Shown: one piece after another, positions 27,571 to 37,890 of the stretch
Position numbering within the stretch: the first letter of the stretch is position 1
Layout of the letters: the number at the start of each line of letters is the position of its first letter
Source: Stentor roeselii
Lineage: Eukaryota; Ciliophora; Heterotrichea; Heterotrichida; Stentoridae
Direction of reading: 5' to 3'
Assembly: GCA_006503475.1 (NCBI GenBank)
Contig: RSEH01000082.1
Coordinates: forward strand, 62,001 to 126,000
DNA: 64,000 nt
The notes under the pieces: generated by a model
What the model was told of the DNA's origin: nothing
What the model saw: the letters and a program-made list of their open reading frames with translations, nothing else
The model's database searches: none
Program-made: the position numbers and the translations under genes

Positions 27571-30500
27571 CTAGCTATGCCCATTGAAACTGGCTCTCTT
27601 GCTTAAACTGGCTCTAAAAGACAAAACTCCTTCTCCAAGCGCTCCTGCATTTTCCTTCTGCCCAGCTTCAGGGAATAAAGAACTAGGAATGATGATCAGC
27701 ACGAACCTCCACACAAAGCTAACCAAAGAAAAAGCCACACAGACCAACCACTGCATAAAAGAAAGTCCATAAATCGAGCATCCAAAAACAATATGCCCGA
27801 AAGTGACAATAATGATCTGTACGATAAAAGTCCCGATCCAAATGACGATAAACAGCCAATTTCTTGAAAGTCCAACAAAAACATTAGCCTCATCACGAAG
27901 TTTTCGAGAGTTGAACTCATTCGTTAGCTGTAGAAGTACAAAAGTATTGAAAACATAAGTAAACTGCTCGCTTGGGCCGTAGTCTGGGTCATCTGATTTT
28001 GACTTGTAGAGTTTGTCTCCGTTGTATTCATAATCACGGCCGTCTTCCACGTGGCCTTTATAGGAAAAGTCGCTGTAGAAGTCAGGAAGAAAGTACATCC
28101 CTGCGTAGGTCATTGTAAATAAAATCGCAAGTTGGATGAAGCCTTGACCGATGATGTGCTTCCACATCACTCTTTGGATTATAAACTCTTTTCGCTTGTG
28201 AGGCTTGCGGAGTAAGTGGTCATCTGTTGGAGGGTCTGTTGCTAAAGCTAAGGATGCGAAAGAGTCCATTATTAGGTTCACCCAAAGAAGCTGAACTCCG
28301 GTTAATGGACTTTGCTGGATTGTTATTGCACCAACCATTGCTAACGCCACTGCAACTACGTTTACTGTTAGTTGGAATTGAAGGAAACAACGGATGTTGT
28401 CGTAGATGTTACGGCCCCAAACCACTGCTCTTACTATTGAGTTGAAGTTGTCGTCTAGAAGGATTATTCCTGCTGCTTCTTTAGCCATTTCGGTTCCTGC
28501 TATTCCCATTGCGAAACCGATGTCTGCTTTTTTCAGGGCAGGTGCATCATTAGTTCCATCTCCTGTGACAGCCACAACATGTCCAAGCTGCTTGAGTCCA
28601 GTAACAAGCGTATACTTATCATCAGGCGAGCTCCTAGCAAGTACAGCTAAAGTCTGAATCAATTCTTTAAACGACTCGAAATTTTTAACAACATCTTTCC
28701 TGATTTTTTTATCAACTTTTTTCGCTTCCGCCTTAGTTCGAGGACAGTCGCAGTCTTTAACCTGGCACTTTTTACAAACAGTTCCTCCAGTCCTAATAGA
28801 AAATTCCTTTCCTTCCATAACAATATGATTCTCAGAAGAAATAATGAAGCATTCCTTAGCTATTGCACGAGCAGTGGCTTTATTATCACCTGTGACCATT
28901 CTCACAGTGATTCCGGCTCTTTGGCACTTCCTGACAGCTTCAGGGACTTCATCCCTGATAGGGTCTCGAATACCTGCAAGTCCGATGAGAGTAAGTCCGT
29001 TGTTTTCGACCATGGGAAAGCCGAGGTCGTCGACTTGCTCCAGGTCGAAGTCGGTCTGCAGGTCTTTGTAAGCCAAAGCAATAACCCTCAAGGCTCTTTC
29101 AGTCATATTTTCAATAACTTTTTCAACATTTCCCAATTCATCACGAGTCATTTCTTGCAACTTTCCCTCAGCATTCAAGAAATAGTCACATTTTTCCGCG
29201 ATTACCTCAGAAGCACCCTTAACATGAAGTCTTTTCGACCCATTTTCCAATGATATCTGAATACTTGACCGTTTTCTCTTCGAAGAAAAAGGAAACGGCT
29301 TGAAAGGGCGGGCCTCGTAAATTTTTCTAGTCTCGACGTAGTCTGTGTGTCCGAGACTTTGCATTAAAAGAAGCATCGCGATTTCAGTCTTACTGCCCAC
29401 TTCTCCTCCTGAACTATCGATATAAGCTGAGGAATTAGTAAATATCGACTCTTTTAACAGGTGAAGGTATTCAGCTTGGAATGTTTGGTGACTTATGCGA
29501 GTGCGCTCGAAACTCACTAATGACCCACCGGCCCAAAACTCACTTACTGTCATTTTGTTTTGGGTTAATGTACCTGTTTTGTCTGAACAGATCATGTTTG
29601 CTCCTCCCATTGTTTCACATGCGTGCATCTTTCGCACTAGGTTGTTGTCTTTTTGCATCTTTTTTACTGAGTAGGCTAAGGAGATGGTCACTGCCAAGGG
29701 CAGGCCTTCAGGAATAGCCACAACCAACACCGTAATTCCAATAATAAATGCATCAACAAAATCCTGCGCAGGATTTCCATCATCCCACTCACCTCTAGTA
29801 GACCTTTCAATAATAATCCTTAAAAAAATAGCAATAACAGTAATAACAGCAGCAGCAAGTCCACATTTTCCAATACTTTCAGCAAGACTATCAAGTTTCT
29901 TCATCAAAGGAGTAGCTTCTTCTTCCTGTTCAGCAAGTTCAACAATTCTTCCTTCACAAGAATTTTTCCCAACAGCGACAACGACCATAGTTCCAAACCC
30001 TTCAGCCAAGTTAGTCCCACTGAGTACAACAGGACTTGGAACATCATGATGTCTATCTTCCTCAAAGCCCAGGTCCCTAAGGGCCGGATTCATTTGAAAA
30101 AACTCTTCCCTGGCCAACAGCGCTTCACCAAAGCTAACTTTCTTAATATTATCATTTTCGCCAGTCATAGTAGCTTCAAGAGTTTCAACATGATAAGCTT
30201 CTAAAAGGACTCCATCAGCAGGGATGATGATTCCATTCTCCAGTTTCACAATGTCTCCAACAAGCAGTTCTCTCGGGTGGACTGACTTCCAAGCCCCTTC
30301 TCGAAGACGCGTCACTATTTTTATTTTTCGGTTTTGCTCTTGAAGGTCGAGAAATTTTTTCTGCTTTTGCATGTCGTTCACGGCTGTCACGTTCACCACG
30401 ACTACAACTGCCACGATTATTGCGAAGCCTTCGATCCAACCGTAAGCTTTGTGGTCTCCTAGACTTCCTCCAAGAATCATGCTTACAATTCCAGATATTA

Positions 30501-30825
30501 TTAGAATCCGAAGTGTTAGGTCTTTAAGCGTTTCCCAGCAAATCTCGCAGTAGGTGTTTTGCTTTTGAACTTTAGGGTGGTTAGAACCGAAAGCTTTTTC
30601 ACGTTCGAGCAGGTCGTCGGATTGGGAAAGGCCTGTGTCTTTGTTTGTTCTGAGCTTTTTTAGGATTTCGTCAGTGCCTCCTAATAATTGGATAGCTTCG
30701 ATGTCGTCATCGAGTTTCCTTTTCATGTATTTCTCAGGAATTCTACAAAGATCTTCAATGGAAAGTCCAAAAGGATTCGTAAAAGGAATTTCTGAGTCTT
30801 TATGCTGATCAGGACCAACTTTCAT
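27571..30825 (-). CDS. P-type Ca2+-ATPase, plasma-membrane (PMCA, type IIB) class, 1084 aa
   Basis: Full-length pump: actuator TGEND (about 218), phosphorylation motif SDKTGTLT (Asp about 413), KGASE in the nucleotide-binding domain, hinge TGDGTNDAPALKKAD (about 750) and about ten membrane segments, with PEGLPLAVT in M4 and the M6 sequence NLIMDSFASLALATDPP typical of type IIB pumps with one Ca2+ site. A Cys-rich insert (CKKCQVKDCDCPR, near 690) is unusual. The C-terminal tail after M10 is only about 45 residues, too short for the usual calmodulin-binding autoinhibitory domain. It exports Ca2+ from cytosol to outside or to alveolar sacs, central to ciliary and contractile signalling. Confidence 0.97.
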   Translation of the reverse strand: MKVGPDQHKDSEIPFTNPFGLSIEDLCRIPEKYMKRKLDDDIEAIQLLGGTDEILKKLRTNKDTGLSQSDDLLEREKAFGSNHPKVQKQNTYCEICWETLKDLTLRILIISGIVSMILGGSLGDHKAYGWIEGFAIIVAVVVVVNVTAVNDMQKQKKFLDLQEQNRKIKIVTRLREGAWKSVHPRELLVGDIVKLENGIIIPADGVLLEAYHVETLEATMTGENDNIKKVSFGEALLAREEFFQMNPALRDLGFEEDRHHDVPSPVVLSGTNLAEGFGTMVVVAVGKNSCEGRIVELAEQEEEATPLMKKLDSLAESIGKCGLAAAVITVIAIFLRIIIERSTRGEWDDGNPAQDFVDAFIIGITVLVVAIPEGLPLAVTISLAYSVKKMQKDNNLVRKMHACETMGGANMICSDKTGTLTQNKMTVSEFWAGGSLVSFERTRISHQTFQAEYLHLLKESIFTNSSAYIDSSGGEVGSKTEIAMLLLMQSLGHTDYVETRKIYEARPFKPFPFSSKRKRSSIQISLENGSKRLHVKGASEVIAEKCDYFLNAEGKLQEMTRDELGNVEKVIENMTERALRVIALAYKDLQTDFDLEQVDDLGFPMVENNGLTLIGLAGIRDPIRDEVPEAVRKCQRAGITVRMVTGDNKATARAIAKECFIISSENHIVMEGKEFSIRTGGTVCKKCQVKDCDCPRTKAEAKKVDKKIRKDVVKNFESFKELIQTLAVLARSSPDDKYTLVTGLKQLGHVVAVTGDGTNDAPALKKADIGFAMGIAGTEMAKEAAGIILLDDNFNSIVRAVVWGRNIYDNIRCFLQFQLTVNVVAVALAMVGAITIQQSPLTGVQLLWVNLIMDSFASLALATDPPTDDHLLRKPHKRKEFIIQRVMWKHIIGQGFIQLAILFTMTYAGMYFLPDFYSDFSYKGHVEDGRDYEYNGDKLYKSKSDDPDYGPSEQFTYVFNTFVLLQLTNEFNSRKLRDEANVFVGLSRNWLFIVIWIGTFIVQIIIVTFGHIVFGCSIYGLSFMQWLVCVAFSLVSFVWRFVLIIIPSSLFPEAGQKENAGALGEGVLSFRASLSKRASFNGHS

Positions 30826-30883
30826 AATTATAATGATTCGAATAATTAGATATATCCTACAAGTTAAATAATCTGACTTAATT

Positions 30884-31786
30884 CTAAAAACTCAAAGTTT
30901 TCATAGAAGCAAACCCAATAGAAGTGCGGTTGTGAATAGTTTGCATGAAACTAGGAAGAGGTGATTTGATGTTAACCTCAGGGTTGAGCATTTTCGAAAA
31001 CTCAACTGATGGACTTCTGTTAAACGTCGCTGAAAAGTTGACATCATAAGGACCAGGCGACTCTTGCACTCGAAAAAGTTCTTTTCTTTTTGACATCAGT
31101 CCAAAATTAGGGACTTTTCCCAAGTCGACCATGACGAACTCCTTGTTTGGGTCGTAGTCTCCTGAATAGTCACCTGATGCGAATAAAAGACCTTGTCTTG
31201 AAAGGGTTTTATTCATGTCAACTTTTCTTACTTTTTTGTCGATCATTGAGTAGTCTGGGTTGTAACTCACGTCAAGACTCATGTTGAAGTTTCGGTTTGG
31301 TCGGCGTTTTAGTTGCTTGTTTAAAGGTACTATTGACTTACACCCGATTAGAGGCTTTCTTGGAGTCCTTGGGTGGAAGTGGGACTCGCTTTGGAAGTTT
31401 TCTAAATGTTTTGATGAGGAGGAAAAGGATGGACCTGGGATATGAGACGATTTCGTTGAGTTAAGGTTGTAAGTTCCTGGAGGAGGGGCACAGATTTTTA
31501 TTTGGTTTGATTCTTGGAAATCATTCCTAGACTGCACTTTGAATATGAAGTTTCCGCTGTGGGATCTTTGAAGTTGTCTAAATTTGACTTTCTCTTCCTT
31601 TTTTTGCATTTCAAGTTTTTTTCTTTCTTCTTCAGCGATTTGGTTGATTTCTTCTACTGCGAGTTTATTTGTGATAAAACTTCGTTTTTCAGGATATTTC
31701 AAACGGAACTGCTTTTTTAGGATCACGTCTTTTTCTAGCAGAATACGAAATTTTGAAGTTGAGGATTTTCCTGGACGAGAAAACAT
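30884..31786 (-). CDS. PG-motif (STPG-like) protein, 300 aa
   Basis: Degenerate sperm-tail PG motifs are visible: APPPGTYNLN (about 116), SHIPGPSF (about 131) and ESPGPYDVNF (about 245). Between them lies a basic central region, and a Lys/Glu-rich helix occupies residues 40-80. This fits a relative of ODF3/STPG microtubule-associated proteins with fewer repeats than the protein at 5529. The last 25 residues lack repeats. The ATG at 31786 is preceded by AT-rich, sense-G-poor DNA. It follows the Ca2+-ATPase gene upstream on the same strand, with 58 bp between. Family call moderate. Confidence 0.65.
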   Translation of the reverse strand: MFSRPGKSSTSKFRILLEKDVILKKQFRLKYPEKRSFITNKLAVEEINQIAEEERKKLEMQKKEEKVKFRQLQRSHSGNFIFKVQSRNDFQESNQIKICAPPPGTYNLNSTKSSHIPGPSFSSSSKHLENFQSESHFHPRTPRKPLIGCKSIVPLNKQLKRRPNRNFNMSLDVSYNPDYSMIDKKVRKVDMNKTLSRQGLLFASGDYSGDYDPNKEFVMVDLGKVPNFGLMSKRKELFRVQESPGPYDVNFSATFNRSPSVEFSKMLNPEVNIKSPLPSFMQTIHNRTSIGFASMKTLSF

Positions 31787-33426
31787 TTATCGAGTTTAAT
31801 AAGTTTTTTTGGAAATTATTGGAGGATGGATACTGTGAAGGATTTGATGAGCTAATAATTATCAGGAAAGGTGATTGGATTGATTAACTTTTATCAACAT
31901 TTATTTAAATATCAGGGTTTAGTTTGATATAGGGATATGGCTTTTGATAGGAAGAAGGTTTTAAAATCAACACTCTCCTTATATTTAAAAACTATCTAAG
32001 ATCCTAGCATAACTATAAAACAATCACCTATCAATATTTTTATTTAAAGCACAAAATTTCTGGAAGCTGTTTTAAACCCACAACTCAGCAGCTAAAAATG
32101 AAAGAAAAATCCTGCAAATTTAACAGTAATCAGCTCTAAATTTCTAACTTGCCTGAAGACAATCAAAACATAAGCATTCAAAGTGCTCGCAATAATGAAT
32201 CTGCAGTGAATAACTAAGTTTTTATAAAGTTGTAAGTTTGTACCAATAATCGAATAATTAGAAGTACCCCAAATCAAGCACAAGATTATCTCATGACATT
32301 TTTTGTTATCTTTTTTCAAGGTTCTTTTAGAATAGTTAAAAATTTGAACAAATATTCTGCAGCACTAAAATTTTTGAAAAAAAATGCAGGCTTGAGAATA
32401 GATCATAGTAAATAAGCCGTTAATAGGGTCCCATCGCTACTAGAAAAAGTTAAAAATAGGAAATATCAGATAAAAGTGATTAATAAGAGGAATCGCCTCA
32501 AATTTCTTAAACTATCACTGGAAGGATTGATTCAAACTATTTAAATCAATTAATTTTAGCTCGAACTATTACTAGGAAGTTCAACATTTATAAGAAACTA
32601 TCTCTGGCATTAATAATAATTGTGTATCTTGCTATTTTTAGTTCCCAGTAATTTGTGGTATATTAGCAGATTCCATAAGTGAATCTTCATTTTAAAACAA
32701 AAATTCGATCGAGTATCTATATAGTTAAATAAGATAACATAATGAATAATAAGAAATTCTACTGAGAATTTGATTTAGTAAAAGGCTTGTGTAGAAAAAT
32801 TATTCTCATTTTAAAAATAATGAGCTCATTCTTTCATCATAAAGTAGTTTGATAATTTGTTGTTTGAGATATTAAGTATTAGAATTTAAATTAGATTTTA
32901 GTTTAATCCTAGATTTATTTATATCTTCTTTTATATTTTGAATCATATAGAATAACATGAAGGATTTGAAAAGAATAAAATACTTTAATTTTGATCCCAA
33001 CTATAATTTTTAATATCGTATTATTCCTTAATAATAGAAAAGCATTCTAACTTAAATTTTATGAACTTCTTGATGAATCGTATAATTTCCAACATTAGTT
33101 TAGGTTTTCGAAAATAATCATCTCATTGATAACGTAATATATTTTTCTAGAGAAGAATATTTTTCTAGAAAAGAATATCTGAATTTGATGTTGGTTTTCT
33201 AATAAATTTATATCTTAGAATATAAATAGAACAAAGAAACTGCAGATTTATCATATAGATAAAGAAATATTTTAAATCTTTAGAGTTCATCTTTAAAATT
33301 TTAGTTTTCAAGCTTATTTAGGATTATTTTATCAGTCTGATTGATTTATAGTGCTATTATAAAAATATACTTTATGCCTAAAATCATCGAGTAAGATTCA
33401 ATCATTTTATTTGTTAATCTTCCTAG
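31787..33426. other. AT-rich intergenic island, 1.64 kb, no gene supported
   Basis: Very AT-rich with stops in all frames. The first ~170 bp are C-poor on the + strand, as expected for the 5' flank of the minus-strand gene at 31786. 32410-32432 carries, in reverse orientation, a motif shared with the islands at 34.7 and 48.4 kb. The only frame above 60 codons (32092-32319, minus) has biased hydrophobic composition and no family resemblance. It could hold an origin or a non-coding RNA; nothing decides this. Confidence 0.5.
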
Positions 33427-34116
33427 CTACTCATCATTTCCTCCCTGTGGCTTAACAGTAAAGTCCTTCACCTCAATCTCAAGATTTGGAGGCAAAACTT
33501 TTCCATATTCATAACAAACCTCTAAAGCAGGCCAAGCCTGTTGAACCTTGACTTCAACACTATCAGAAATATAAACAAATTCAAAACTATTTTCAACAGG
33601 GTTCCCATCAAAGACCCTCTGCCCATGATTATCAAAGTAATAAAGTTCTCCAGCTTTTTCCCATTCAATCATTCTTAAAATAACCCGATAAAAGAAAATT
33701 TCCCAAATCATTCCAAAAGCCATGAACCCAGCCTCAACGGGAAACCGTCTAAGATCATGACCCAAGAGCCAAGACAGATAGCAACGTACTGCAAGATCAA
33801 CAGGGTAATAAATCATTGTCATTTTTTGAAGTTTCTTCAGTATTCTGAGGATATTTTCACAGCTTTTGTTGGCCAGAAGAACATAATAAAACTTCACAGT
33901 GAAAACGGCAGGAATCGTGAATATTGAGACCACTGAATTTTAGTTACTTATCATGTAGTTGAACTGGAGAAAATTTAATTGAGGATGTGCTGTGTGAAGC
34001 CAGAGAATAATTGATACGAAAAGTAACCGGATTGAATCGTAGATCAACTTTGTCTCGATGTAGTCGTATGGAGTGTCGCTGAGAAGATCTTACAAGCATA
34101 AACAAAGAGGGGTCAT
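33427..34116 (-). CDS. three-exon membrane protein, 219 aa, two 15-nt introns
   Basis: Exons 34116-34094, 34078-33948 and 33932-33427. Both introns are 15 nt (GTAAGATCTTCTCAG, GTAACTAAAATTCAG), each contains an in-frame TAA, and removing them gives one frame from ATG 34116. Three hydrophobic stretches lie at about 25-37, 49-70 and 118-136; a soluble C-terminal domain follows. The block from FTIPAVFTVKFYYVLL through LLGHD to EIFFYRVILRMIEWEKAGE loosely follows the layout of OPA3 family proteins of mitochondria, but I hold that weakly. GC content and flank skew support the coding call and this start. The first intron lacks the A at position 10 that the other three have, so exon 1 is less certain. 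Confidence 0.7.
33933..33947 (-). other. 15-nt intron 2 of the gene at 33427-34116
   Basis: GTAACTAAAATTCAG on the minus strand; it holds an in-frame TAA. Splicing makes ATA A|TG GTC, keeping the hydrophobic segment continuous. Confidence 0.8.
34079..34093 (-). other. 15-nt intron 1 of the gene at 33427-34116
   Basis: GTAAGATCTTCTCAG on the minus strand; it holds an in-frame TAA. Splicing gives TT|C and joins MTPLCLCF to DTPYDYIETKLIYDS. There is no A at position 10. Confidence 0.6.
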
Positions 34117-35126
34117 TTTTTATCAGCTAGTGAAAAGTGATTGAAAGGAAGCTATTGGATTTTTTTTAATCATTCAGAATTAACTTGATTTGAATTTGGT
34201 TTTAATTTTTAGGGTAAATTGAGATTTGATTGATCTTTTTCGTGAAATTATTTAGATTGTTAGATTATTGATTTTTTTTTAGAAAAGGATTGGAATAAAG
34301 TTTGATTTTGAAGTTTTTTTTTATTGTTGAAGTGATGATTTACTTTGAGTACAGATACAGATTAAACAATTTAATGAATTTAGGCAAAAATTATTTTTAA
34401 ACAGGTTTTGAAAAAATCACTTTCAATCTAATTGATTCACATCGATATCTTTATATTTAATCGATCTAGAAAGAACTTGGATAAGCTTATTCCATTTAAA
34501 ATTTCAATACTTCTTCCTAGATAATGATTCAGATATGGATAAGATAATTATAGTGATAACACTTATATTTGTTATTTTAGTGTAAATTGTGTTTACCCTG
34601 CCCCTATTGAAAAATAGAATAAGGTAACATAGACTACTTTATTTATATTTCATGGGAAATTTAAAACTAGTGATCATATATCTTGAAAAACTCGATGCCT
34701 ATTAATATCGTTAATCATTTTAGGGACCCTTAATTAGCGGATTATCGACCTCATTATTTGATAAAGACAGTAATTGAAAGTAGAAAACCTAATAAAAATT
34801 ACAAATCATAGACCTAACCAAATGATATATAAATAATTATTTCTAAATCTTAAACACTATCCAAATCAACTAAAGTATAAAATGATTCTTATCAAATATG
34901 AAATTCAACATTTTTTTTACTTTCAAGCTTTTTATTAATCTATTCATATTTTCCATCTAAAAATGCCGGCGATATTGAAAATTTCTGAAATTCCATACTC
35001 TAATAAATTCTCTAGTTAATATTTCTCATATCAAGGTCTCCTAAGTTTTAAACAACCTTCTACTACAATTCATATAAAAATCATTGAATCTATATAACTA
35101 ATACTAAAATAATTCAACTAAAAATT
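34117..35126. other. AT-rich intergenic island, 1.0 kb, between divergent genes
   Basis: From 34117 to about 34350 the + strand is C-poor (5' flank of the minus-strand gene); from about 35030 to 35126 it is G-poor (5' flank of the PKG-like gene). Between them it is AT-rich with no frame worth calling. 34721-34748 carries the motif GGGACCCTTAATTAGCGGAT, followed by TATCGACC. Confidence 0.5.
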
Positions 35127-37727
35127 ATGGGTTGCTGTTCAACAAAACAATCATCCAAGTCCAATAAAAAAAAATCTTCGAATTTAAGTCAAAGTTTTCA
35201 GTTTCATGAGAATTCCAGTAGAACTCTTGACAAGCAAAAAAGTCTTCCAACAGATCACCACACGATGCCTTCCCTGCAAGGACCTTTTGAAATTCTCGCC
35301 AACCTGCATAATGTCCCAATAGCTACTTCTACCTCAGAACAGAGAGAAATCCAGAAAATCCTTTCAAGCCATCCTTTTTTCTGGTCCTTCTCTAAAGAGA
35401 AGCTTAAAGAATTATCGAAAAAATTTGTTTCTATCTCTTATGGAGTTGACACAAGGCTGGTTGCCCAAAATCATAATGAAGAAAATTTCTATATTATTGC
35501 CCATGGCACTGTCGATCTTATCCTTAACAATCAAATTCAAGTTTCCCTTACTAAAGGAATGCATTTTGGAGAAGTTTCAATTCTAAGATATTCAAGCTCT
35601 GAAGCCATTTTCAAAACAAGAACAGAAACTTTTTGTTATTTTTTGACTGCCGAACTCTTTTTAAAGGCTTTGCAAGACGTTTTAGTTCAGTCCTCATTAG
35701 AAAGTTTCTTAAAAAAAGTGCATTTTTTGAATAAGATCAGAAGTGAAAAAGAACAACTTTTTTATACTTGCTTAGAAATATTTGATAATAAGAAAGAAAA
35801 AGAATTGATAAGGACTTTAGATAAGGATTATATTTACTTTGTTGTCGAGGGTAAAGTTATTGTAAGTCAGGATGAGGAAAACTTTGAAGTCTTTGCTGAA
35901 GGAGAGTGCTTTTCTGGATTTCATCTCAAAAATGATTTTTGCCTTCCTGTTAAAATAGAATTTAAGGAAAAAGCAGTCCTGGTTAGGGTAAAGACTTCAC
36001 TTCTTCCTGGAATAGACAGAAATGAACTAAATCATCTAAAATTTGACAGGTCAGTTCATGTTTGTTTAGAAAGAAGTAAAAGATATTCTAAATTAATTTC
36101 AGAACAGAAAAAAAAAATCATTGAAAATGTTGAAATTCAGTATTTGGAAGAAGGGTATCAATTTGAAAACGAACTTATTACAAAGCAGGTTTTTTTTATT
36201 ATTCAAGGAGAGGTGTTGAATGACAAAATTAGTTTCAAAAAACATGAACAATTTAAAATAAGTCGAGAATCGAAGGACAGGTCTCTTAAAACTAGTCAAA
36301 AGACAATCATTGCGAAAATTTCAACTGAAAATTTAATGAAAATCTTTGGAAAAAATCTTAAAAGTCTTCTTAAGGGTAACCAGCTATTTGATTCGATGAA
36401 GAAAGTAAAAATTTTCAAGAAATTATACTACGAACTCTTCGAAAATTTGCTATCTAAATCTATTTTAGAAGATTTTGCATACAATGAGCTTATTTATAAA
36501 CAAGGAGAAATAGGAGAGTGTTTATATTTAATTTTAGCTGGACAAGTTAAAGTTACATCATCAGCTGGACGGTCTCAACATCTTTTAAAATTTGATTACT
36601 TCGGTGAAGGCTCATTCCTCCACCCAAATCAAATGATAGACACAGCACAGTCCTTCGGTTGCCAATGCTTGGTTATTCCTAAAAAGTACTTCGAATTATT
36701 CATAAATACAGAAACTATTTTAAAAACTTTAAAACACTTTGAAGAATCCAAGAATCCCTTAAACCTCAGAGAATTATCAGTGATAAAACTGATAGGAAAA
36801 GGAACATTTGGCAATGTTTTCTTAACTCAAAGCACGAAATCTAAAAGTTTCTTCGCTTTGAAATCGATTCATAAGCAAAAAGTTATTCAACTCAACATTT
36901 TCAAGAACTTAATTCAAGAAAAGAAAGTTTTAGAATGTTCAGATCATCCATTTATAGTAAATCTTGTGAAAACATTTGTAGATCAACAAAGAGTTTACTT
37001 TTTAATGGACTTGGTTAATGGAATCGAGCTTTTTGACCTTTTGAAGAGCTCAGGAAAGCTGAGAAAAGACCATGTGATTTTTTATAGTTCTTGTATTTTA
37101 CTTGTTCTAGAATATCTCCATGAACAAAAAATCGTTTACAGAGACCTAAAGCCTGAAAATATTCTGATTGACGATAAAGGGTATCCAAAATTAATTGATT
37201 TTGGACTTTCAAAAATCCTCAAAGGTCGAACATATTCACATGCTGGGACTTCTTATTACATGGCTCCTGAAGTGATTCTTGGCCAAGGCTATGGCTTCGA
37301 AGCTGATTATTGGAGTCTTGGAGTCATGATATATGAACTATTAGTTGGCCAGGTCCCTTGGGGAGGTCAAGAATCAAATCCTATGGAGATTTCCAGAATG
37401 ATTTTGGAAAATGATTTGATTTTTCCGACTTCACTCAAGAATTCGACTTCTGCTCAAGTTATTCAAAAGCTTCTCAATAAAGATTTTAGGTCAAGAGCAA
37501 ATTTTAAGTATTTGCAAAAGCATTTATGGTTCGCTGGTGTTGATTTTGATGGGCTTATGTGTAAAACTCCACAGGCACCATTTTTACCATCGCAAAAGGA
37601 TGATATGAAAAAAATGAAATCTTATTCTGGTAAACATTTTGAGTCTTTTATTAAAAAATTTGAAGAAGGATTATGTTTATCATCTAGAGAGACTTGTGAA
37701 TATCAATGGGATGCTTTCATTAATTAA
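35127..37727 (+). CDS. PKG-like kinase with four CNB-like domains, 866 aa
   Basis: Starts MGCCSTKQ (likely myristoylated and palmitoylated). Four cyclic-nucleotide-binding-like folds follow at about 80-190, 200-300, 310-420 and 425-540, then an AGC kinase at about 550-810: GKGTFGNVF, FALKSIHKQK, YRDLKPENILID, LIDFGLSK, GTSYYMAPEVILGQGYG. This is the alveolate PKG layout. The phosphate-binding cassettes are poor: domain 1 reads FGEVSILRYSSSEAIF and domain 4 FGEGSFLHPNQMIDTA, both without the Arg that holds the cyclic phosphate, and domains 2 and 3 have almost no cassette. Activation by cGMP is therefore doubtful. Kinase residues look intact. A PKA-like Phe end is absent. Confidence 0.93.
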   Translation: MGCCSTKQSSKSNKKKSSNLSQSFQFHENSSRTLDKQKSLPTDHHTMPSLQGPFEILANLHNVPIATSTSEQREIQKILSSHPFFWSFSKEKLKELSKKFVSISYGVDTRLVAQNHNEENFYIIAHGTVDLILNNQIQVSLTKGMHFGEVSILRYSSSEAIFKTRTETFCYFLTAELFLKALQDVLVQSSLESFLKKVHFLNKIRSEKEQLFYTCLEIFDNKKEKELIRTLDKDYIYFVVEGKVIVSQDEENFEVFAEGECFSGFHLKNDFCLPVKIEFKEKAVLVRVKTSLLPGIDRNELNHLKFDRSVHVCLERSKRYSKLISEQKKKIIENVEIQYLEEGYQFENELITKQVFFIIQGEVLNDKISFKKHEQFKISRESKDRSLKTSQKTIIAKISTENLMKIFGKNLKSLLKGNQLFDSMKKVKIFKKLYYELFENLLSKSILEDFAYNELIYKQGEIGECLYLILAGQVKVTSSAGRSQHLLKFDYFGEGSFLHPNQMIDTAQSFGCQCLVIPKKYFELFINTETILKTLKHFEESKNPLNLRELSVIKLIGKGTFGNVFLTQSTKSKSFFALKSIHKQKVIQLNIFKNLIQEKKVLECSDHPFIVNLVKTFVDQQRVYFLMDLVNGIELFDLLKSSGKLRKDHVIFYSSCILLVLEYLHEQKIVYRDLKPENILIDDKGYPKLIDFGLSKILKGRTYSHAGTSYYMAPEVILGQGYGFEADYWSLGVMIYELLVGQVPWGGQESNPMEISRMILENDLIFPTSLKNSTSAQVIQKLLNKDFRSRANFKYLQKHLWFAGVDFDGLMCKTPQAPFLPSQKDDMKKMKSYSGKHFESFIKKFEEGLCLSSRETCEYQWDAFIN

Positions 37728-37890
37728 TAAAGACTTTAAGATTCTATTTAGAAATGCATTTAGGTGTTAAACCCTTTCCAAAAACTTTCACTTCTTCTAT
37801 TCAACCAAGAATTTCCCTAAAAAATATATTTCAATATGAACAACCATAAATATTACAATATTGATAAATATGTCAAACAATAAATCCTTG

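Noticed and set aside
30872-30890. A 15-nt GTTTTTAGAATTAAG at the end of the PG-motif gene
   Set aside because: It begins GTTT rather than GTAA, and splicing would only add a short tail without conservation.
32092-32319. 75-codon minus-strand frame in the AT-rich island
   Set aside because: Biased hydrophobic composition, no domain, no coding-like GC profile and no flank skew.
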